From Phoronis pallida (taxonomy: Eukaryota > Phoronida > Phoronidae): DNA of 22,519 nucleotides. The DNA is taken from contig JAOXYC010077782.1 of the NCBI GenBank assembly GCA_028565715.1, positions 1-22,519 on the forward strand, written 5' to 3'. Positions 8,110-15,353 of this stretch are shown piece by piece. Position numbers and translations under genes: made by a program. The notes beneath the pieces are model-generated. The model did not search any database and was not told where the DNA came from. It saw only the letters and a program-made list of their open reading frames with translations. Each line of letters begins with the position of its first letter. Within the stretch, counting starts at the first letter, position 1.

Positions 8110-8560
8110 TAATAATATAATAATAATAATAATTTATTTCTTAAAAATATAGCGCATATATCTAAAAAGCTCTATGCGCTTTACAATACAATAGAAAATA
8201 CAGCAATTTAAAACAATCACAGATCAATGAAAACGCTAAGGTAACAGGTGAGTCTTCAAATTTATTTTAAAACAGTCAATGTCATCATTAAAAGCAGTTA
8301 CTCTTATGTGTTCTGCGTGCAGGTTCATAAACAGATATCATTTTACTGAGATAGGATGGTCCAATATCGCGAATAGACTTATATACACATAATAACATTC
8401 TAAACTGTATTCTAAAACAAATTGCTAACCAATGGAGTCGCTGCAATGCATGAGATATGTACATGTAGTCAAATTTGCGAAGTTTGAGGACAAGACGAGC
8501 TGCATTATTTTGAATTCTTTGAAGTTTGTCTATTAGTTTAGGATTGCTACAATGGTGAGA
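8110..8560 (-). mobile_element. 5'-truncated non-LTR retrotransposon (CR1/L2-like) 3' fragment
   Basis: Read on the minus strand, about 8545-8370 encodes a clear relic of the C-terminal end of a LINE ORF2 protein: KLQRIQNNAARLV, then LQRLHWLAICFRIQFRMLL and GPSYLS. This matches the widespread invertebrate pattern KLQRxQNxAARL...LHWLPVRxRIxFKxL. A middle segment is missing, and FKINLKTHL (about 8270-8240) resumes the usual end of the protein. The 3' tail contains the paired GCGCATAGAGC-type and GCGC-TATA motifs and ends in an ATT microsatellite (8138-8108). It is non-functional: truncated, deleted and with stops. Its presence indicates animal genomic DNA or an insertion into the viral block, just upstream of the large interrupted gene. 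Confidence 0.8.
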
Positions 8561-8630
8561 TTGGCATTTCTAATGTGACCATTTCGTGCAAAATTATGCC
8601 GCCATGGTTAAAGGTCACCGTATTTTGCCG

Positions 8631-8661
8631 ACCAATCAGAAGCAATCAGTGACTATAAATA
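8631..8661 (+). promoter_or_regulatory. CCAAT box and TATA box of the large gene
   Basis: ACCAATCAGAAG at 8631-8642 is a CCAAT box. TATAAATA at 8654-8661 lies 53-60 bases before the ATG at 8714. This is a textbook RNA polymerase II core promoter, intact despite the nearby retroposon fragment. Confidence 0.7.
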
Positions 8662-8713
8662 AAGGTGGGTGATCCAGACAGTCATTATTCACTTGAAAGT
8701 CTCACATTGCACC

Positions 8714-9799
8714 ATGTCTGCCGAGAAACAGGAGAAATTGTGCGAACAATTTAAGGAGAATGTTGTTGAACTACTGTACCCTTATGTCGGTTACGTCGTG
8801 AAAAAGGAAGAAGTCTTCAAGGATTGTAATCTGCTCAAGTGTGGACGATTTCAAGCGTTAATGGACCCCGACCATGACAACATTATCGCTGTCCCGACAG
8901 CAGCATTCGATCTTCGTTACGCAAAGATGAATATGATCTTTAATAGAAAGAAAAGTACTCGTGGCAATCAGTCAAAAAAGGGGGAAGTTGACAGATTTAT
9001 CGACTGCTTGACACCCTACGTAATCTGCGTTTCAAAGTCGTCTCTGGAAAAGGAATACGATAGAATGATGAACGTCGATGGCGTTCTCGAGCAAGGTTTT
9101 CTAGCCGAACAGAGAGCTTATAAGAGATCTGTGGAAAATCACTCTCAAAAGCCATTTAACGAGTCGGCAGAAGATGACAATTGTCCTGACGGGCAGGAAT
9201 TTGTCGAAGATCGCATTGCAGAGGATGAGGTGCTACTTATCTATGCAACGTACTTTCAGGCTTTGAGTCTTTGCGCAAATAACATAAAATACCTTGGGTT
9301 TTCCGAGTACTTTGACCTAAGCGACATGAAGGATGAGGCCAAGAAACACATCTCCTCGGTGGGTCAAGTCGAAGGCTACTTTTCACCTAACAACGACGCA
9401 ACTGAGAAGGAACTGATCCACGACGATCAAGGCGAATCTCGAGATCCCTTTTTGTTAAAGTCCACACCTGTGATGACAAGATTCATGATGGATTTTTTCA
9501 AGATAGCCTTTATGCCCGCCATCGAAGGAGCATTTGAGGATGTTAGAAGCTTCGCTATTTTTCTCCTATACCTGAACGTCGGTGCGAGTCCACCTACCAC
9601 CGACAAAAATTCAAATCAATCGATGACTAAAGCCACATTAGACAACTATTTTAAGTTGATAAACAATATCCAGCCCGGTCAATCCGCTTACCGAGACGCG
9701 GATGATCATCAGAGAGACGACCGACTAGCGTCATTTTCAATGGTCTTGAACCTTGTCTATAGCCGGTTAACGATTCTCTCTGTCACAACACCGTACTAA
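8714..9799 (+). CDS. Large unknown viral-type protein, N-terminal part (ends at in-frame TAA)
   Basis: I do not recognise the family. The start is ATG at 8714 (context ACC ATG T); the frame is open back to a GTG at 8669, but the TATA box 53 bases upstream of 8714 favours the ATG. This part has 361 residues: mixed helical, soluble, no signal peptide, and an acidic insert in the middle (about 140-180). It ends at TAA 9797-9799. The same frame then continues, open, for about 650 more codons, so this piece and the next look like one gene of about 1,012 codons with a single internal stop. The size and solubility would suit a major structural or DNA-binding protein (capsid or single-stranded DNA-binding class), but no motif proves it. 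Base composition is similar on both sides of the stop. Confidence 0.75.
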   Translation: MSAEKQEKLCEQFKENVVELLYPYVGYVVKKEEVFKDCNLLKCGRFQALMDPDHDNIIAVPTAAFDLRYAKMNMIFNRKKSTRGNQSKKGEVDRFIDCLTPYVICVSKSSLEKEYDRMMNVDGVLEQGFLAEQRAYKRSVENHSQKPFNESAEDDNCPDGQEFVEDRIAEDEVLLIYATYFQALSLCANNIKYLGFSEYFDLSDMKDEAKKHISSVGQVEGYFSPNNDATEKELIHDDQGESRDPFLLKSTPVMTRFMMDFFKIAFMPAIEGAFEDVRSFAIFLLYLNVGASPPTTDKNSNQSMTKATLDNYFKLINNIQPGQSAYRDADDHQRDDRLASFSMVLNLVYSRLTILSVTTPY

Positions 9800-9811
9800 G
9801 ACGAGACCAGT

Positions 9812-11755
9812 ATGAAAGTGTGTTTCAACGAAAGTGATTCGAATGCTCTCGATAGAATGCGTTACGTGGCGTGTCAGGGGTCGAAAATATTCATGTCCTA
9901 CTTTCTAGCACTAACAAAGCTCGTGTATATGTCCGTTATGAAGAAGCGTGCTGGAGAAAAGGGACTAATGTTGAACGAAGAAAGGAAATGCGGCAATTTT
10001 CCTACATCTTGTCGAGGATCGTGTGCAGTTGGTACAATAATCACATACGGGGGGGCATCACTTGATGCGGATACCCATAATCATAAAAGGACATCCGCTA
10101 TTGCCGGAATACACGAATTAAAGTACACCAACACCATGTCCCCATTCGGAAACCTTCAAGAAAAGTCGGCCAATCCGTCGGATTGGGGAGGTAATCGAGT
10201 TGCCACTGGCATGTTAGAGGCGTATCACGCAACACTGGAAGAGCGGGGAGAAATTGATATTTCAAACTGCAAGACACGAGACCAGGTTTTGGATGTTATT
10301 GAAAAATACATAGCCGACATTAACGAGACCGTGGCAACCGGAAGACATGGCAAAGATGTGATCAGAAACTCGGCTAACGTTACCAAGAAGATGGAAGCGG
10401 TTGGTAACAAGTTTTTTCAGAAATCGAGTGTCACCTATAAAGGAATTTTTGGTGGTCTTCTTATTAGAACAGATTTTTTCTCTCTTCTTTCTTTATATAA
10501 GCTAAACAACCCCGACCCTGAACAGACATCCTACAGGGAAGATTCACCAAAACTCGCCGCGACTCTGGCCTCGAACATGAGTGGGTACTCTGTCTCGTCC
10601 CTGTCGGGGTATAAAGATGTACAGCTTCAGTCAATTGACATAAAGACCGGGGTACTAGAATCAGAAAGAGTACACTTTTCGTCTCTCAGACCTTCGGGCG
10701 CCATCCAGAAAGCGGGCGCCAAGCTCAAGTTCTACATGGCGACCCTCGCTAACAATAGCTCTAGTTCTATGTTCGTTTGTTCAAGCAATGCGGAAAAACG
10801 TAGTAAACATGTCAATGAGATGTCCGATAAACTTGGACATTTGATCTTAGCGAAAACGAAAAGGCTCAAACACGTTGACGAAATACCTAACTTCTTCGTC
10901 GCGGTGAAGAATCGGCTTCAGGATAACCCAGACTGCTACAAACCATTGACGTACATCACCAAAGACACGGACATAGACTCCTTTCGGAGACTATCTCAAT
11001 TAATCGTGTACGCGTCGTTAATGCACGTCAATGGTTATGCAAATTCAGAGAATCGCTACAATGGGGACGCTATACCCTTCCTACATTTGGAACAACCTTC
11101 GTCTTCCGGTGCGGATATTACTTTCAACAGGGACATTATACAGGATAATCTGTTGACGCTCCCCGGGTTGTTCTATTTGCGAGCTGAAACCAAATCGTTC
11201 CTGGTCAAGGATAGCAGCGTGGCTGGAGGTGGCAAAATAACAACTTGTGTCATTCGCGGACTACAAAGAAACAGTGACGAGCCCTATACCAAGGTTAGAC
11301 CCTGTGGCAACCTTGAACAAGGTACCGTTGTCGCGTTTCAACTGGTCAAGACGCGTTACTCAAACAATGAAGGCAGGTATTCCGACCCCATACAGCAAGC
11401 CCTGGATCGCATCAGAGCCACAAATTCGCCAAGTGACCGAATCAATACCCTCCTGATCTTTGGAAAACGTATCCGTAAACAAGTTGCTAGCGAATTGTTT
11501 TCAATCAAGGACGAAAACATTATTTTGGACATTGATGACGTTCTCACATTATTTAACAGTAGAAACGCAGTGGACATCACGGAAGACGAGGATATGTGCA
11601 AGGCCTTAAATCTCGTTGCGACACAAGAATGGGATCAACTCCGACGTCTAGTATCAAGTCATGATGACGAACCAGTTGCCAAAGCAAGAAAATTGAACAA
11701 CTATGAAAACGAAGACGTAGATCGTGTGGGAAGGATTGAGTTAGAAGCTATATAG
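9812..11755 (+). CDS. Large unknown viral-type protein, C-terminal part (after in-frame stop)
   Basis: This 647-residue frame is in exactly the same phase as the preceding one, four codons after its TAA. The first ATG at 9812 lacks its own TATA box, so separate expression is doubtful. The sequence is soluble, without membrane segments. A Gly/Ser/Thr-rich region (about 65-130) includes GTIITYGGASLD and is followed by a long mixed alpha/beta body. The C-terminal 40 residues are charged and disordered, with KARK as a possible nuclear signal. Two AATAAA signals follow at 11806 and 11938. No recognised catalytic motif is visible. Read together with the upstream part it is most simply one interrupted gene; readthrough and assembly error are the alternatives. 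Confidence 0.75.
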   Translation: MKVCFNESDSNALDRMRYVACQGSKIFMSYFLALTKLVYMSVMKKRAGEKGLMLNEERKCGNFPTSCRGSCAVGTIITYGGASLDADTHNHKRTSAIAGIHELKYTNTMSPFGNLQEKSANPSDWGGNRVATGMLEAYHATLEERGEIDISNCKTRDQVLDVIEKYIADINETVATGRHGKDVIRNSANVTKKMEAVGNKFFQKSSVTYKGIFGGLLIRTDFFSLLSLYKLNNPDPEQTSYREDSPKLAATLASNMSGYSVSSLSGYKDVQLQSIDIKTGVLESERVHFSSLRPSGAIQKAGAKLKFYMATLANNSSSSMFVCSSNAEKRSKHVNEMSDKLGHLILAKTKRLKHVDEIPNFFVAVKNRLQDNPDCYKPLTYITKDTDIDSFRRLSQLIVYASLMHVNGYANSENRYNGDAIPFLHLEQPSSSGADITFNRDIIQDNLLTLPGLFYLRAETKSFLVKDSSVAGGGKITTCVIRGLQRNSDEPYTKVRPCGNLEQGTVVAFQLVKTRYSNNEGRYSDPIQQALDRIRATNSPSDRINTLLIFGKRIRKQVASELFSIKDENIILDIDDVLTLFNSRNAVDITEDEDMCKALNLVATQEWDQLRRLVSSHDDEPVAKARKLNNYENEDVDRVGRIELEAI

Positions 11756-11805
11756 TCTGATTGGAGTCGAATGTAAAGACTGCTGTTTCTTAAACGTACT
11801 AATAT

Positions 11806-11943
11806 AATAAATCTATAATTTACAAACTAATGCTGTATATTGAGCACATTCACAGCATTCCGAGATTCTGTTATTCATTGCAATGAAACATTTATACAAT
11901 CTGTATCAATTCACTGTATACGTGTGTTGCGTTAATCAATAAA
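11806..11943 (+). terminator. Two poly(A) signals after the large gene
   Basis: AATAAA occurs at 11806-11811 and again at 11938-11943, 51 and 183 bases after the stop of the large gene. The second is followed by an AT-rich imperfect palindrome around 11950-11976. Confidence 0.55.
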
Positions 11944-11974
11944 ATCAACAAAACTATATATAGTTGCTATAGTT

Positions 11975-11980
11975 TTTATT
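11975..11980 (-). terminator. Poly(A) signal of the multi-pass membrane protein gene
   Basis: TTTATT on the plus strand gives AATAAA on the minus strand, 64 bases past the stop of the minus-strand gene ending at 12044. Convergent signals again lie within about 40 bases. Confidence 0.6.
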
Positions 11981-12043
11981 AGCATTAACTCAAAGTTGTA
12001 CACAATCACTGAATACTCTAGACATGCATGCTTTTCACCAAAT

Positions 12044-12820
12044 TTACACGTTCTTTTTAATCGTTTGGAATAATTTTAACGCCTTCGCCAGCTTGATGCT
12101 AAACAGTGCCACCGAGGCGAATAATAATACGAGGCTAACAGTTTCGGCAATCTTCAGAGCTCCGTGTGTCTCTGTAAGAATGCTCAGCGCGTACACAAAA
12201 CACACACCATAGTGTGAAAAAATCATTTGCATAAACGGATCAAATATCCAGTCTACCAAAATAGTTGGTATTAACAGAATTGCCATTAGTGCGGAATACA
12301 GACTGGCGTCGACTTCTCGATTCTTGTTCGTGTCGACAAAAGTGACTAATCGCATTATGAATCCAATACTAATATGAACCGAAATACTGGTTACACAGCA
12401 GATTACATTCAAAAAAACATTGATGTTCACGATATGATTTCGTGGACTCGGATTGACCACACCGGATTCAGAATCTTCGATGAGTGGCTGATATTCTTGA
12501 TTGGTACTTTGACAAATTCTACCATAACTCCAAAAGAAAAAGACACAGAAAACCGCCAATAACACTGTTCCAACAAGAAATATGGATAATGTCGGTGTAG
12601 TGAAGTTTGACACCTTATGCTGTGTTACTATATCAAATAGACTATCCAACAGTATGGGCGAGTAAATTATTGGAAGTAACGACAGTACCTTGTAACTAAA
12701 TCGTTCTCGTAGCGAGTTACTGTATATTGCATTGTAAAGAAACACGACCAGTGAGATTACGCCCGTTATGCTGAACAAGACGTTTACGACGACAGTTTTA
12801 TAATACAGTGGATTGGACAT
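12044..12820 (-). CDS. Multi-pass membrane protein, about six to seven transmembrane segments
   Basis: This 258-residue protein is mostly hydrophobic. Likely membrane segments by eye are about 9-31, 43-65, 75-97, 134-157, 175-200, a weaker one near 203-217, and 226-246. A hydrophilic loop (about 98-130) between the third and fourth carries an acidic-serine stretch. It has no cleavable signal peptide and ends in a basic tail (KLAKALKLFQTIKKN). One N-glycosylation sequon (N-F-T) lies near residue 72. Multi-pass proteins of this size occur in malacoherpesviruses and in many other large viruses; a G-protein-coupled receptor is possible by segment count, but I see no DRY or NPxxY motif. Start at ATG 12820; AATAAA lies 64 bases past the stop. 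Confidence 0.75.
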   Translation of the reverse strand: MSNPLYYKTVVVNVLFSITGVISLVVFLYNAIYSNSLRERFSYKVLSLLPIIYSPILLDSLFDIVTQHKVSNFTTPTLSIFLVGTVLLAVFCVFFFWSYGRICQSTNQEYQPLIEDSESGVVNPSPRNHIVNINVFLNVICCVTSISVHISIGFIMRLVTFVDTNKNREVDASLYSALMAILLIPTILVDWIFDPFMQMIFSHYGVCFVYALSILTETHGALKIAETVSLVLLFASVALFSIKLAKALKLFQTIKKNV

Positions 12821-12984
12821 TTTTGGCCGAAAATGTCAACTGTACGCAAACTATCATATTATTCTACCTGCACCGAATACCTAGAAGTTAACGTCTCCCA
12901 ATAATAAAAAATCAAATCCTTTAACGCCATCTTATTGACCGTGAAAGAAATGTGAACGCGTTATACTTCAAATCGAACCCACAA

Positions 12985-13007
12985 GCGGCATTTTATTGAA
13001 ATGCCGC
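12985..13007. terminator. Perfect 9-bp hairpin with a poly(A) signal in the loop
   Basis: GCGGCATTT and AAATGCCGC flank the 5-base loop TATTG. On the minus strand the loop region reads AATAAA (12997-12992), 67 bases past the stop of the 65-residue gene. It is probably the 3' processing site of that gene. Confidence 0.55.
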
Positions 13008-13063
13008 CTGTTAACGAGTATCGTCATATATTCACGTACTGTAAAACGTGAAGATTGAACCAT

Positions 13064-13261
13064 TTAACTAACAGCCTTTATTATCTTTTCCAGAGCTTCT
13101 TTGTCGACAGACTTGTTTTTCATGAACTCGAAATCATTTGCAAAAACCTTGTTCTTCAATTCTTCGGGTTTTAAACTATCGAGACCACTTCGTACGACGG
13201 GGTTCGGTTCTAATTTACCTTTCGAGACGTCATCACTTTTCGTCTTCGTTTTAGAAAACAT
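13064..13261 (-). CDS. Unknown small charged protein (65 residues)
   Basis: I do not recognise it. It is lysine-rich and soluble, with a disordered N-terminal half (KTKTKSDDVSKGK) and a helical C-terminal half (LKPEELKNKVFANDFEFM...). Despite its size it has good support: ATG at 13261, a strong TATA box (TATATAAA at 13343-13336) about 75 bases upstream, and an AATAAA inside a hairpin 67 bases past the stop. A plus-strand frame over the same bases is a shadow. A small structural or tegument-type role is possible, without evidence. Confidence 0.65.
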   Translation of the reverse strand: MFSKTKTKSDDVSKGKLEPNPVVRSGLDSLKPEELKNKVFANDFEFMKNKSVDKEALEKIIKAVS

Positions 13262-13869
13262 TTTAACCTTTTGTTTTAACTCGATAACGCTTTGACTGAG
13301 TGACCGGGTTTATCTTACCTAAACCCCTACCAGAATTTATATAAGAACACTATCCAGTGTTTGTTTTCTTATAAGAGCCAAATTTTATACTGAACGATAT
13401 CCTTAGCAAAGAGTTCTACCTCAGTGTCCCCCTTGAGTCTGATAAATTTGCTGTTCCTGTCATGGCTGTCTCGTTAGCTCAGTTGGTAGACCGCTTGCCT
13501 AGAATGCAAGCCTGTCCATGGGTTCGTTTCCAATGACGGGTCAAAAATATTTTTCAGATTTCAAATTTTATAGTATTTTTTTGCGGAGCGGCAATCTTTG
13601 AGTGTATCCAACAAGTCTCAAAAAGCTTTGTTATGAATGATGTAAACCAGTCAAACGTACGTGTGACCACGTTCAAGCGATGACACCCAGAAGCCAGCCT
13701 ACCAGTATTAATACAAGGACTGTCATCTGGGTATTGAAATGGCCGAGGTAGTAATTTTAAGGTTGTTTGACTTCACGGTCCTGTACTAATAATTAAAATT
13801 CTATAACAACTTATGTTCCCATGGAAAGAATATAAGTACTCTTGTAGTATTTTAATGTTATCATTCACT
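13262..13869. other. Intergenic region with tRNA-like element
   Basis: This 600-base gap separates the minus-strand 65-residue gene from the plus-strand cluster. It holds the TATA box of the former (13343-13336), the tRNA-like element (13468-13542), an AT-rich tail after it, and a likely TATA (TATAAGTA, 13831-13838) 32 bases before ATG 13870. Nothing else is recognised. Confidence 0.5.
13468..13542 (+). repeat. tRNA-like sequence, probably a SINE head
   Basis: The A box (TTAGCTCAGTTGG, 13474-13486) and the B box (GGTTCGTTTCC, 13520-13530) fit the RNA polymerase III promoter. The anticodon arm is perfect (CTTGC and GCAAG around a seven-base loop) and would read AGA. But the acceptor stem pairs poorly, the D arm has a mismatch and the T arm has one bad pair. 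A working tRNA is unlikely. A degenerate tRNA gene or the head of a tRNA-derived SINE, followed by an A/T-rich tail, fits better. It adds to the evidence for animal genomic DNA. Confidence 0.6.
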
Positions 13870-14076
13870 ATGGAACTCGTCTCTGAGGAACATCTCATTG
13901 CCAAAACCAGTGTCAACGATAAGATTGCTGAATTGTGTAAAACGTTACCGGAGTTGACAAAAACGTACGGGGAGATTTATAACAAATTTTACTCAACCGA
14001 TTCCGCATCTGCACACAAAGCGCATTGCGGTCTAGCGTACATGTGTTATTTGTGTTATGGACACGGAAAGGCGTGA
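13870..14076 (+). CDS. Unknown small protein (68 residues)
   Basis: The open frame begins at an ATG at 13813, but TATAAGTA at 13831-13838 lies inside that extension and only 32 bases before the second ATG at 13870, so the shorter form is preferred (the longer would be 87 residues). The protein is helical (EEHLIAKTSVNDKIAELC) with a cysteine-rich end (MCYLCYGHGKA), which includes a C-x2-C pair. Its last 20 bases overlap the start of the next gene in another frame, a typical arrangement for coupled translation. Not recognised. Confidence 0.55.
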   Translation: MELVSEEHLIAKTSVNDKIAELCKTLPELTKTYGEIYNKFYSTDSASAHKAHCGLAYMCYLCYGHGKA

Positions 14077-14647
14077 ATCGACTACTACAATCGAATCATA
14101 CCTCAAGAAACACATTGGTATAGACAACAATACTGTTGTCGTGCTCGACAAAACGGTTAATGCTTATAGTTTGATTGAAAATGCACCTCTTGAAATATCA
14201 TTTCGTGATATTCGAACACGATATAAGCGAGAGTTATCAGAAGGAGTTGGAAATTTGGTTGACAGGGTGAATCCACCTTGCGGACAATTGGAGTACATAG
14301 CATTTGAACAACATTTCAAGTCGTCTCTAAGCTGTGATGAAGATATAAACGACGGTTTGATACGGCTTCTATATGATATAGCAAACGCCAAGTTGACGAA
14401 TGTAAACAACGGTAAATTCAATTCACAAAACCTTCTCGATGCTTTAGTCACAATGTACAAAAATTTTATTAACAAAACTTTAACGAACACGATGGAGAGA
14501 AGTACTGCGTCTGTGTTGTCAAAGGCGGATAAGAATGCCATAGTAACCGAAATGTTAAATGAAGTAAAGACCCATTGTTCAAGGAAAAGAGTATTAGAGC
14601 GATGGAACAGGTATGCACATAAAAGGAGGCGGCAATGCAATTACTGA
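14057..14647 (+). CDS. Unknown 196-residue protein
   Basis: I do not recognise it. It is soluble, mostly helical, with no signal peptide or membrane segment, and ends in a strongly basic tail (KRVLERWNRYAHKRRRQC) that could be a nuclear localisation or nucleic-acid-binding element. The start ATG at 14057 overlaps the end of the 68-residue gene by 20 bases in a different frame. AATAAA (14648-14653) begins at the base right after the stop codon. The two overlapping frames might be one gene broken by a frameshift, but each has a sensible start or end of its own, so separate genes are favoured. Confidence 0.7.
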   Translation: MDTERRESTTTIESYLKKHIGIDNNTVVVLDKTVNAYSLIENAPLEISFRDIRTRYKRELSEGVGNLVDRVNPPCGQLEYIAFEQHFKSSLSCDEDINDGLIRLLYDIANAKLTNVNNGKFNSQNLLDALVTMYKNFINKTLTNTMERSTASVLSKADKNAIVTEMLNEVKTHCSRKRVLERWNRYAHKRRRQCNY

Positions 14648-14653
14648 AATAAA
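14648..14653 (+). terminator. Poly(A) signal directly after the stop of the 196-residue gene
   Basis: AATAAA begins one base after TGA, leaving a very short 3' untranslated region and a gap of about 40 bases to the next ATG. Confidence 0.55.
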
Positions 14654-14694
14654 CAAAAGTTAAAATCTAAAAATTTAACTAGCAAACTTTCACG

Positions 14695-15342
14695 ATGGTT
14701 TCACATCAGCATACCAACACATTCCTTGTATTACTCGTCATGATGGGTACTATCCTGGCGCAGAGCTCGAGAAGTTATGAAAGTCGATGTGAACGCTTTC
14801 AAAATAATTCAAGCGTTATTCATAGAACTGACATATCAAGACACAAAAGAGACTATAGAAAACACGGAATATATTTGGTGTACTTGAAACCATTGATTAA
14901 AAACCCAAGTAGGATTATAAGTACAACGACGTCTTATATTGTTGACACAAGTAATTCATATAATTTTGGATTTTGGAAATTTTTTCAAGGGATTAAGTTG
15001 GATATAGTCGTTGCGAAATTTAACAGGTATTGTTTATTCACATTCTCAATTAAAACGCACTTTTGTAAAAAATTGTATACTGAACGTTATTCTAACCGCA
15101 TGTCATTTAACAGCGAAAAAAATCTTGACGCGATTATGACCGGGGGTAAATTACTAACGAAGAAAAAGGGAAGATTGCGTGAGACCAGCGAAGTAAGAAG
15201 AGTTACCGTATCCATAGGGGAGTTTAATGTATCACAGGTGGAAAACGAGCTTAAACGTGTATCATACAAAGAAAAATTGGACCTTGCTACCGATGGTTGT
15301 TATGATAAATTTTATTACGTCGTACAGTACCGTAAAATATGA
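14695..15342 (+). CDS. Secreted protein with signal peptide and furin-type site (215 residues)
   Basis: The N-terminus has a clear signal peptide: a polar start, a hydrophobic core (about 10-21, FLVLLVMMGTIL) and a likely cleavage near Ala22-Ser24. RHKR at 49-52 is a basic, furin-like processing site. Potential N-glycosylation sites are at N37/N38 and an N-V-S near residue 180. No transmembrane segment follows, so it is probably secreted or held in an envelope complex by a partner. The body is basic and beta-rich. I do not recognise a family; a secreted virokine-like or envelope-associated role is only a guess. It converges with the RING gene, the stops being 11 bases apart. Confidence 0.7.
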   Translation: MVSHQHTNTFLVLLVMMGTILAQSSRSYESRCERFQNNSSVIHRTDISRHKRDYRKHGIYLVYLKPLIKNPSRIISTTTSYIVDTSNSYNFGFWKFFQGIKLDIVVAKFNRYCLFTFSIKTHFCKKLYTERYSNRMSFNSEKNLDAIMTGGKLLTKKKGRLRETSEVRRVTVSIGEFNVSQVENELKRVSYKEKLDLATDGCYDKFYYVVQYRKI

Positions 15343-15353
15343 ATATAGACAGT

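Larger units (their letters stand above)
7039..8653. other. Non-coding region with inverted repeat and retroposon fragment
   Basis: No gene is visible over 1.6 kb. The left part (7039-7700) is featureless apart from AATAAA at 7391. The centre (7790-8016) holds a long inverted repeat. The right part (about 8110-8560) is a host-type LINE fragment. The two short open frames in the centre are created by the inverted repeat itself and share the same peptide, so they are not taken as genes. Confidence 0.6.

Noticed and set aside
8108-8138. ATT microsatellite as an independent repeat or CRISPR-like array
   Set aside because: It is the 3' tail of the minus-strand LINE fragment. No spaced repeat array is present anywhere in the window.
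7711-8152. Two short frames sharing the peptide RTEIGFYRG
   Set aside because: They arise because the two arms of the inverted repeat are reverse complements; they have no start context or homology.
13468-13542. Functional tRNA-Ser(AGA)
   Set aside because: The acceptor stem pairs poorly, other arms have mismatches and there is no long variable arm as expected for tRNA-Ser.
13813-13869. Earlier ATG for the 68-residue gene
   Set aside because: A TATA-like element lies inside the extension, 32 bases before the second ATG, so the shorter start is preferred.
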